Source of the DNA: Thioalkalivibrio sp. ALJ12
Lineage (GTDB): Bacteria > Pseudomonadota > Gammaproteobacteria > Ectothiorhodospirales > Ectothiorhodospiraceae
DNA: 64,000 nt
Assembly: GCF_000378305.1 (NCBI RefSeq)
Contig: NZ_KB899540.1
Location: 435,953-499,952, forward strand
Reading direction: 5' to 3'
Position 1 is the first letter of the stretch. The number at the start of each line of letters is the position of its first letter. Below the pieces are notes generated by a model that was not told where the DNA came from, made no database searches, and saw only the letters and a program-made list of their open reading frames with translations. Shown in pieces: positions 16,018 through 22,930 of the stretch. A program made the translations under genes and the position numbers.

Positions 16018-17511
16018 ATGCAATTCTCCGTCACCACCTCGACCCTCGACAAACCCCGCGTCGGCATCCGCGCCGCCGGGATCGCCCACAAGCGCAAGCC
16101 GGCCGCGGGCGCCAGCGCCCTGGATGCCGCTCGCGACGGCGAGATCGCGGCCCTGCTGAAGGCCGGCGAGATGGATGGCGAGGCCGGCAGCCGGTTGTTG
16201 CTGCCCGGCGGTGGCAGCCCAGGCAATCAAGGGAAGGGTAGCGCACTCCTGATCGGCCTGGGGGCGAAGAAGGACTTCGACGCCCGCGCCGCGCGCAAGG
16301 CGGCGCAGGCCCTGGCCGCCGCGCTGGTCGAGCGCCCGGCCACCAGCGCCGCGATCGCGGTCGCGGACTTCCAGCCGCGCGGCAAGGACATCGCCTGGGT
16401 GGTGCACACCCTGGTCGCGGCGATCTCGGATGCCGCCTACCGTTTCACCCCGTTCAAGGGCAAGGAGAAGACCACCCCGGTGAAGCTGGACAAGATCCAG
16501 CTGTGCGTGGAGCGCAAGGACGCCGAGGCCGCGAAGCAGGCCTGCACCGAGGCCGCGGCGATCGCCACCGGCGTGAACCGCGCGAAGGACCTGGGCAACA
16601 CCCCGCCGAATGTCTGCTACCCGGAGAGCCTGGCCGACACCGCCCGCGAGATGGCGAAGCAGTACAAGCAGCTGAAGGCCACGGTGCTGGACGAGAAGGA
16701 CCTGGAGAAGCTTGGCGCCGGGGCCATCCTGGCGGTAGGCAAGGGTTCCGAGCGCCCGCCGCGCCTGATCGCGATGGAGTACTCCGGCGGCAAGAAGGGC
16801 GACGCCCCGGTGGTGCTGGTCGGCAAGGGCATCACCTTCGACACCGGCGGCATCTCGCTGAAGCCCGGTGCCGAGATGGACGAGATGAAGTACGACATGT
16901 GCGGCGCCGCCAGCGTGTTCGGGGTGATCGAGGCCTGCTGCGAGCTGGGGCTGCCGGTCAACGTGGTCGGCGTGGTCACCAGTGCCGAGAACATGCCCGA
17001 CGGCCGCGCGACGCGCCCGGGCGACATCGTCACCACCCTGTCCGGACAGACCGTCGAGATCCTGAATACCGACGCCGAGGGCCGCCTGGTGCTGGCCGAT
17101 GCCCTGACCTGGGTGGAGCGCTACAAGCCGAAGGCGGTGATCGACATCGCCACGCTGACCGGGGCCTGCATCATCGCCCTGGGCCATCAGGGCGCGGCGA
17201 TCCTGGGCAACAACGAGCGCCTGGCGAAGAGCCTGCTGGCCGCCGGCGAGGAGACCGGTGATCGCGGCTGGCAGCTCCCGCTGTGGCCGGAGTACCAGGA
17301 ACAGCTGAAGAGCAATTTCGCCGACATGGCCAACATCGGCGGGCGCCCGGCCGGCACCATCACCGCCGCCTGCTTCCTGTCGCGCTATACCGAGGACTAC
17401 ACCTGGGCGCATGTCGATATCGCCGGCGTGGCCTGGAAGAGCGGCAAGGAGAAGGGCGCGACCGGCCGCCCAGTCCCGATGCTGATGCGCTACCTGCTCG
17501 ACCAGGCCTGA
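16018..17511 (+). CDS. pepA: Leucyl aminopeptidase PepA
   Basis: PepA is a hexameric M17 cytosolic aminopeptidase with two metal ions; in E. coli it also acts as an accessory DNA-binding protein in Xer recombination at plasmid sites. The 497 residues hold the metal-binding/catalytic stretch VGKGITFDTGGISLKPG (near 255) and the M17 signature NTDAEGRLVLADALTW (near 350). The ATG at 16018 follows GGGAGG at good spacing, giving a length near the 503 of E. coli. The first 80 residues are low in similarity to the catalytic part, as in the family. It precedes holC by 16 bases, the classic pepA-holC order. Confidence 0.96.
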   Translation: MQFSVTTSTLDKPRVGIRAAGIAHKRKPAAGASALDAARDGEIAALLKAGEMDGEAGSRLLLPGGGSPGNQGKGSALLIGLGAKKDFDARAARKAAQALAAALVERPATSAAIAVADFQPRGKDIAWVVHTLVAAISDAAYRFTPFKGKEKTTPVKLDKIQLCVERKDAEAAKQACTEAAAIATGVNRAKDLGNTPPNVCYPESLADTAREMAKQYKQLKATVLDEKDLEKLGAGAILAVGKGSERPPRLIAMEYSGGKKGDAPVVLVGKGITFDTGGISLKPGAEMDEMKYDMCGAASVFGVIEACCELGLPVNVVGVVTSAENMPDGRATRPGDIVTTLSGQTVEILNTDAEGRLVLADALTWVERYKPKAVIDIATLTGACIIALGHQGAAILGNNERLAKSLLAAGEETGDRGWQLPLWPEYQEQLKSNFADMANIGGRPAGTITAACFLSRYTEDYTWAHVDIAGVAWKSGKEKGATGRPVPMLMRYLLDQA

Positions 17512-17527
17512 TCCGGGTCGGGCGCGG

Positions 17528-17947
17528 ATGACCCACGTCAGCTTCTACCTGCTGCAGGACCCGGCCCCGGAGGCGCGCCTGCGCTTCACCTGCCGCCTGG
17601 CGAAAAAGGCCAGCGGCCAGGGCCATCGCGTGCACATCCACACCGGCTCGCCGGAGCTGACGCGCACGCTGGACGAGTGGCTGTGGACCTTCGAGGACAC
17701 CGCGTTCCTGCCGCACAGCACCGATGTGCGCGATGCGGACGTCCCGGTCTCCCTGCACGAAGCCCATGCCCCGTCGGATCGCTGCGACGTGCTGATCAAC
17801 CTGGCGCCGGAGGTGCCGGAGTACTGCGGGCGCTTCGAGCGCGTCGCGGATATCGTCGGCGGCGAGGAGTCGGCGCGCGAGGCGGGCCGCGCCCGCTACC
17901 GCTACTTCAAGGAACGCGGCTACCCGCTGAAGCACCACAACATCTGA
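17528..17947 (+). CDS. holC: DNA polymerase III chi subunit HolC
   Basis: HolC (chi) links the clamp loader to SSB and forms a dimer with psi (HolD). The 139 residues match the family pattern: VSFYLLQDPAPEARLRFTCRL at the start (split here around residue 13), a conserved Ala-Lys-Lys block, LDEWLWTFEDTAFLPHS near 50-66 and CDVLINLAPEVPEYCGRFERV near 90. The conserved Trp-containing block contacts the SSB C-terminal tip in known structures; ssb is also in this window at 43954. It sits directly after pepA. Confidence 0.94.
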   Translation: MTHVSFYLLQDPAPEARLRFTCRLAKKASGQGHRVHIHTGSPELTRTLDEWLWTFEDTAFLPHSTDVRDADVPVSLHEAHAPSDRCDVLINLAPEVPEYCGRFERVADIVGGEESAREAGRARYRYFKERGYPLKHHNI

Positions 17948-17977
17948 CGCGCACCGCGCCAGGGAAACACGGACTCT

Positions 17978-18577
17978 TCAAGCCTTGTGCCAGATCAGCA
18001 CCTGATTGTTGACCGGCATCTCCACCACCTCGGCCCGGCCGAGACCGTGCTGCGCGGCCAGCGCGTCCAGGTCGGCCCGGTCACGCACGCCCATGCCGGC
18101 ATCCTGCTGACGCAGCATCGCATCGAAACGCGCGTTGGAGGCCGCCATATGTGCGCCGTCGTGGGCGAACGGGCCGTAGAGCGCGAACACCCCGGCCGGT
18201 GCCAGCACCCGCCCCACGCCGGCAAAAAAGGCCTCGACCGCCGGCCAGTGCATGATGTGCACGGTATTCGCGCTGTAGACGTAGTCGAACGGCCCCTCGG
18301 GCCAGGGGTCGGCCAGCACGTCCAGCGCCACCGGCGCCCGCAGGTTCGGCAGCGCCGCGTCCGCCCGCCAGGCCTCCACCCCCGGAAGATTCTCCGCGAC
18401 ATCGCTTGGGAGCCAGTCGAGGTGTGGCAGGGCGCCGGCGAAATGCGCCGCGTGCTGCCCCGTTCCCGCCCCAACCTCCAGTACGCGTCCCGGGGCGGCA
18501 AAGCGGTCGCGCAATACGGACAGGATGGGGTCGCGGTTCTCCTCCGCGGCCGGGGCGTACGGCTTGTGTCGGGGCAT
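17978..18577 (-). CDS. DUF938 SAM-dependent methyltransferase-like protein
   Basis: The 199 residues begin KPYAPAAEENRDPILSVL, the hallmark of the DUF938 family, then show the SAM-binding glycine loop VLEVGAGTGQHAAHFA (about 33-48), acidic motif II around DVAENLPGVEAW and a motif with YSANTVHIMHWPAVEAFF near 105. The family has the class I methyltransferase fold, but no substrate is established to my knowledge. Two adjacent ATG codons (18580 and 18577) are possible; GGAGAG spacing favours 18577. It converges on holC and diverges from the BFN/PDZ gene. Confidence 0.88.
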   Translation of the reverse strand: MPRHKPYAPAAEENRDPILSVLRDRFAAPGRVLEVGAGTGQHAAHFAGALPHLDWLPSDVAENLPGVEAWRADAALPNLRAPVALDVLADPWPEGPFDYVYSANTVHIMHWPAVEAFFAGVGRVLAPAGVFALYGPFAHDGAHMAASNARFDAMLRQQDAGMGVRDRADLDALAAQHGLGRAEVVEMPVNNQVLIWHKA

Positions 18578-18667
18578 CATCTCTCCTGCATCGGATTTCG
18601 GGTCATTCTGGACGCGCCCGGGGCGGACTGCCATGATCGAGGGACATCCCGAACACAGGCCCGCCCC

Positions 18668-19534
18668 ATGTCGCATCCCCGCTGGTTTGCCTGGCCCCGA
18701 GTCCTGATCGTCTCCCTGGTGTTCACCCTCACGCTCGCCGCCAGTGACACCCTCGCCCGCGAAGTCGATCCGGAGGCGCTGGAACGCGTGCTGCCGGTGG
18801 AGCTGGCCACCGTCGGCATGGACGCTCAGACCGGCGCCCCGATCGCCCTGCTGCGCGACCCCGACTCCGGCGAGGTGGTACCGATCGTGATCGGCCCCGA
18901 CCAGGCGCAGGCCATCCTGCTGGCGATGCACGAGGTCCAGCTGTCGCGTCCGCAGACGCACGACCTGATGATCAACCTGCTGGACGAACTGAATGCGACC
19001 CTGGAGCGCGTGATCGTCGACGGCCTGGTCGACGGCACCTACCTCGGCTGGCTGGAACTGCGCGTGGAGGGCGAGGAAGAACCGCGCTACATCGACACCC
19101 GCCCCAGTGACGGCCTGGCCCTGGCCGTGCGCACCGGTGCCACGATTGCGGTCTCGCCCGACGTCCTCGAGGCCGACGTGCCGTTCGAATACAGCCCGCC
19201 CGGCGACGACGAGGTGGTGACCGCACTCGGCATCACCGTGATCGCGGTGCGCGACGACCTGCGCGAGGCACTGGAACTGCCGGATGAACCCGGCGTGCTG
19301 GTCAGCCGCGCCCAGGGCGCTGCCGCAGCCGCCGGCCTGGCGCAGGGCGCGCTGATCCTGGAGGTAAACGGGCAAACTCCCGAGACCCCGATCGAATTCC
19401 TGGATGCGGTCTCCGAGACTCCGGATGGCGAAGAGGCGGAGATCCGCTTCTGGCTGGACGGCGAGGAACGCACCATCACTCTGCCCACCGACGTCCCGCA
19501 GATCGAAGAGTCGGACGACGCGCTGGCCGTGTAG
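18668..19534 (+). CDS. Secreted BFN-domain (DUF151) protein with C-terminal PDZ
   Basis: This 288-residue protein opens with a signal peptide or anchor (about residues 10-31). A bifunctional-nuclease-fold domain follows (about 38-175) with the family marks VVPIVIGPDQAQAI, RPQTHDLMINLLDEL and IDTRPSDGLALAVRTG. A PDZ domain ends it (about 180-280: GVLVSRAQGAAAAAGLAQGALI, split, then EVNGQTPETP). The BFN fold is named from plant and bacterial nuclease reports, but export and the PDZ point to a periplasmic protein-binding role. No catalytic nuclease residues can be confirmed by eye. It stands alone between divergent and convergent neighbours. Confidence 0.85.
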   Translation: MSHPRWFAWPRVLIVSLVFTLTLAASDTLAREVDPEALERVLPVELATVGMDAQTGAPIALLRDPDSGEVVPIVIGPDQAQAILLAMHEVQLSRPQTHDLMINLLDELNATLERVIVDGLVDGTYLGWLELRVEGEEEPRYIDTRPSDGLALAVRTGATIAVSPDVLEADVPFEYSPPGDDEVVTALGITVIAVRDDLREALELPDEPGVLVSRAQGAAAAAGLAQGALILEVNGQTPETPIEFLDAVSETPDGEEAEIRFWLDGEERTITLPTDVPQIEESDDALAV

Positions 19535-19555
19535 CGGAACTGGCCAGGAAAGAAG

Positions 19556-21214
19556 TCAGTCGGCAGTCGGCAGCCGCGGGCGCAGCCAGTCCAGCGTCGC
19601 GGCCGTGGCCGCGTCCGGCTGCCCGCCCTCGCCGCGCAGGGCCTGGAGGGCCTCGCCCGCCAACTGCTTGCCAAGCTCCACGCCCCACTGGTCGAAGGCA
19701 TTGATACCCCAGAGCGTCGCGAGCACATAGATCTTGTGCTCGTACAGTGCGATCAGCGCCCCGAGCGTTGCCGGATCGAGTTGCTCGAGCAGGATCACGG
19801 TGCTGGGCCGGTTGCCCGGGAAAGTCCGGTGCGAGGCCAGGGCATCGATCTGCTTGGGGGCGGTCCCGGCCGCGGCCATCTCCGCGCGCACCGTGTCCTC
19901 GTCCTTGCCGAGCGCCAGGGCCTGCGCCTGCGCTACCAGGTTCGCCAGCAGCAGCGGGTGCTGGGCCGGCAGGTCGTGTTCCGGCCGGGCCACGCCGATA
20001 AATTCCGCCGGGATCACCCGCGTACCCTGATGGAGCAGCTGAAAGAACGCGTGCTGGCCATCGGTGCCGACCGCCCCCCAGACGATGCTGCCGGTATCCT
20101 CCTCCACCGGGCGGCCATCCAGACGCACCCGCTTGCCGAGACTCTCCATCTCTGCCTGCTGCAGATAGGCGGGCAGCAGGGCCAGGCGCTCGTCATAGGG
20201 CAGGACCGCGCGGGCGCAGGCCCCCAGCAGGTTCTGGTTCCAGTAGTCGACCAGGGCCATGCGTACGGCGGCGTTGTCGGCGAGGGGCGTGGCGCGCACG
20301 TGCTCGTCCATCATGTGCGCCCCGCCGAGGAAGGCGCGGAAGCCATCCATGCCCAGAAGCAGCGCCACCGGCAGACCGATCACCGACCACACCGAATAGC
20401 GCCCGCCCACCCAGTCCCAGAAGCCGAACATGTTGGCCGGGTCGATCCCGAACGCCACCACCCGCTCGCGCGCGGTGGACACCGCGACGAAGTGGCGCGC
20501 GACCGCCTCCTCGGGAAAGTGGCCAAGCAGCCAGTCACGCGCGGCGCGGGCGTTGGTCAGGGTCTCCTGCGTGCCGAAGGTCTTGGAGGCGACGATGAAC
20601 AGAGTCGTCTCGGGGTCGGCCTCGCGCAGCTCGGCGGACAGCGCGGCGCCATCCACATTGGAGACAAAGCGCACGGTTAGCGGATCGCCCTCGGCGGTCG
20701 GCCGCGCGTGTGCGGCCAGTGCACGACAAACCATGCGCGGGCCCAGGTCGGAGCCGCCAATGCCGATATTGACCACGCGCCGGATCGGACGCCCGGTATG
20801 GCCCATATGCTCACCCGTGTGGACCCGCCGCACGAAGGCCTCCATGCGCTCGAGTTCCGCATGCACCACACGCGCCAGGTCCTCGCCTTCGACCTCGCAG
20901 CACGCCCCGGGCGGCAGGCGCAGCGCTGAATGCAGAGCCGCCCGCCCCTCGGTGATGTTCACGCGCTCGCCCGAGAACAGGCGCTCCAAGGCCCCGGACA
21001 CACCGCAGCGGTTCGCGTGCGCCGCCAGGGCCTGCCACGCCGGACCGTCCAGCCGCTGGCGCGTCCAGTCCAGGCGCAGCCCCGCGATCTCCTGCACATC
21101 CCGCTGCACCCGGCCCGAGTCCTCTTCCAGCAGGTTTCGCAGGGGGCACTCGTTCAGCCGCTCTGCATGTGCAGCCAGATCATCACTCCGTGCCCCTTCG
21201 TTCCCTGAGATCAT
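19556..21214 (-). CDS. pgi: Glucose-6-phosphate isomerase
   Basis: Pgi interconverts glucose-6-phosphate and fructose-6-phosphate, feeding glycogen synthesis (glgA lies next door) and gluconeogenesis. The 552 residues show NIGIGGSDLGPRM near 155, the phosphate-binding SKTFGTQET near 215, the active-site region GAVGTDGQHAFFQLLHQGT near 385 (Glu/His chemistry) and the C-terminal LGKQLAGEA with the catalytic Lys near 515. This matches the E. coli-type enzyme of about 549 residues. The ATG at 21214 has AAGGGG eight bases upstream; the open frame continues far upstream as shadow of glgA. Confidence 0.96.
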   Translation of the reverse strand: MISGNEGARSDDLAAHAERLNECPLRNLLEEDSGRVQRDVQEIAGLRLDWTRQRLDGPAWQALAAHANRCGVSGALERLFSGERVNITEGRAALHSALRLPPGACCEVEGEDLARVVHAELERMEAFVRRVHTGEHMGHTGRPIRRVVNIGIGGSDLGPRMVCRALAAHARPTAEGDPLTVRFVSNVDGAALSAELREADPETTLFIVASKTFGTQETLTNARAARDWLLGHFPEEAVARHFVAVSTARERVVAFGIDPANMFGFWDWVGGRYSVWSVIGLPVALLLGMDGFRAFLGGAHMMDEHVRATPLADNAAVRMALVDYWNQNLLGACARAVLPYDERLALLPAYLQQAEMESLGKRVRLDGRPVEEDTGSIVWGAVGTDGQHAFFQLLHQGTRVIPAEFIGVARPEHDLPAQHPLLLANLVAQAQALALGKDEDTVRAEMAAAGTAPKQIDALASHRTFPGNRPSTVILLEQLDPATLGALIALYEHKIYVLATLWGINAFDQWGVELGKQLAGEALQALRGEGGQPDAATAATLDWLRPRLPTAD

Positions 21215-21367
21215 CCGTGTGCCCCTTGCGATGGTGACTCCAGATTGCCGCGCGCCGCCCAGCCGTTCAATGCCCCGGCGCCCCATATCGCTCCGGGCGC
21301 CTGCGTTACACTCTTGGAAACGCAACCGGGGCTCCCGGTTCCACCCGTGTTTCCCCAGGAAATTGTT

Positions 21368-22843
21368 ATGCGCATCCTTTTCGCCAGCAGCGAGGCGTAC
21401 GGCCTCACCAAGACCGGGGGCCTCGCCGACGTCAGCGCCAGTCTGCCCGTTGCCCTGCGCCGGCGGCGGCAGGACGTACGGCTGGTCGTACCCGGCTATC
21501 CGGAGGCCTGCAGCCAGCTGGCCCACGCGCAACCCTTGCCCGGCCCCCCGGATGCGCCCTGGCAGCTGATTGAAGGCCATCTGCCCGGTACCAAACTGCC
21601 GGTCTACCTGGTCGACTGGCCGGAGTATTTCCAGCGGGCCGGCAACCCCTACAGCGCCAGCAATGGCACGGACTGGCCGGACAACGCCCAGCGTTTCGCC
21701 GGATTCGCCCGGGCGATCACCGCCATCGCCCGCGACGAGGCCGGGCTCGACTGGGCACCGGAACTGGTGCACCTGAACGACTGGCAGACCGGCCTGGTGC
21801 CCGTGTTCCTGGACCCCGAGCGCAGTGGCGCCCCGCGCCCGCGCACGATCTTCACGATCCACAACCTCGCCTATCAGGGCCTGTTCCCGGCGCAGGCGAT
21901 GGACGATCTTGGGCTGCCGTCCGATCTGTGGACCCCGGACGCCCTGGAGTTCCACGACCAGTTGTCGTTCATAAAGGCCGGACTGGTCTTCTCCGACGCC
22001 ATCACCACCGTCTCGCCCACCTACGCCCGCGAGATCCAGGAGCCGGAATCAGGCATGGGCCTGGACGGCGTGCTGCGCGCCCGCGCCGCCGACCTCTACG
22101 GCATCCTGAACGGGGTCGACTACCGCGCCTGGGATCCGTCCCGTGATCGCCACATCGCTCAGCCTTACTCGGCGGAGGACCTGGCCGGCAAGGCCCATAG
22201 CAAGGCCGCGCTGCAAAAACGCATGGGGCTGGACGAGGACCCGGACGTACCGCTGCTTGGCCATGTCGGGCGCATGGTCGAGCAAAAGGGCGTGGACCTG
22301 ATCCATGCGGCCTGCACCCCGTTGCTGGAGGCCGGACGTGTGCAGCTCGCCCTGGTCGGCTCCGGACAGAAGGACCTGGAACATGCGACCGGCGCCCTGG
22401 CCCGGACCTACACCGGCCGCGTCGGGGTGCATATCGGCTACGACGAGCCGCTGGCGCACCAGATCGAGGCCGGGTCCGACCTGTTCCTGATGCCCTCGCG
22501 CTTCGAGCCCTGCGGCCTGAACCAGATGTACAGCCTGCGCTACGGCACCCCGCCGGTGGTGCATGCCACGGGCGGGCTGGCGGACACCGTGGTGCACGCA
22601 AGCCCCGAAAACCTGGCCGACGGCACAGCCACTGGCTTCAGCTTCACGCCCGACACGGTCAGCGCCCTGACGCAGGCCCTGGAACGCGCCCTCGAGCTCT
22701 ACCAGCAGCGCGCCGACGGGCGCTGGGAACAACTCCTGCGCACCGGCATGACCCAGGAATTCGACTGGACCGCGAGTGCCGAGCACTACCTCTCGCTTTA
22801 TCGCCAACTGGTTCCCCGCAGGCGACAGGCTACGACCGGCTGA
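21368..22843 (+). CDS. glgA: Glycogen synthase GlgA
   Basis: GlgA elongates alpha-1,4-glucan from ADP-glucose (GT5 family). The 491 residues start MRILFASSEAYGL and carry the ADP-glucose-binding KTGGLADV at 15-22, a GHVGRMVEQKGVDL domain junction near 298 and the C-terminal GT-B motif SRFEPCGLNQMYSLRYGT from about 378. The retaining-transferase Glu is in RFEPCGL. The start is set by MRILFAS, the family N-terminus, with AGGAAAT ahead. It diverges from pgi over 153 bases. Other glg genes are not in the window. Confidence 0.95.
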   Translation: MRILFASSEAYGLTKTGGLADVSASLPVALRRRRQDVRLVVPGYPEACSQLAHAQPLPGPPDAPWQLIEGHLPGTKLPVYLVDWPEYFQRAGNPYSASNGTDWPDNAQRFAGFARAITAIARDEAGLDWAPELVHLNDWQTGLVPVFLDPERSGAPRPRTIFTIHNLAYQGLFPAQAMDDLGLPSDLWTPDALEFHDQLSFIKAGLVFSDAITTVSPTYAREIQEPESGMGLDGVLRARAADLYGILNGVDYRAWDPSRDRHIAQPYSAEDLAGKAHSKAALQKRMGLDEDPDVPLLGHVGRMVEQKGVDLIHAACTPLLEAGRVQLALVGSGQKDLEHATGALARTYTGRVGVHIGYDEPLAHQIEAGSDLFLMPSRFEPCGLNQMYSLRYGTPPVVHATGGLADTVVHASPENLADGTATGFSFTPDTVSALTQALERALELYQQRADGRWEQLLRTGMTQEFDWTASAEHYLSLYRQLVPRRRQATTG

Positions 22844-22850
22844 TCTGCGC

Positions 22851-22856
22851 TATAAT
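22851..22856 (+). promoter_or_regulatory. Possible -10 element of the ppc promoter
   Basis: A perfect TATAAT lies eight bases after the glgA stop codon and 75 bases before the ppc start. No convincing -35 hexamer is seen at 16-18 bases upstream, so this is a tentative promoter that would give a leader of about 65-70 bases containing the 30-bp palindrome. Confidence 0.3.
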
Positions 22857-22885
22857 CATCCTCTTTTCGCGCTAGCAACGTTCCC

Positions 22886-22915
22886 CACAAGGCCGGCCCA
22901 TGGGCCGGCCTTGTG
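22886..22915. promoter_or_regulatory. 30-bp perfect palindrome in the ppc leader
   Basis: CACAAGGCCGGCCCA and its exact reverse complement abut with no loop, fifteen bases before the ppc start codon and just before its AGAAGGG ribosome site. There is no T-run, so a standard terminator is unlikely. It could form an RNA hairpin next to the ribosome site, or be a dyad binding site in DNA. Confidence 0.6.
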
Positions 22916-22930
22916 CGTGCAGAAGGGCTT

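Noticed and set aside
22886..22915. Palindrome before ppc as a glgA terminator
   Set aside because: No T-run follows on either strand and there is no loop; a regulatory or leader role fits better, though this is unproven.
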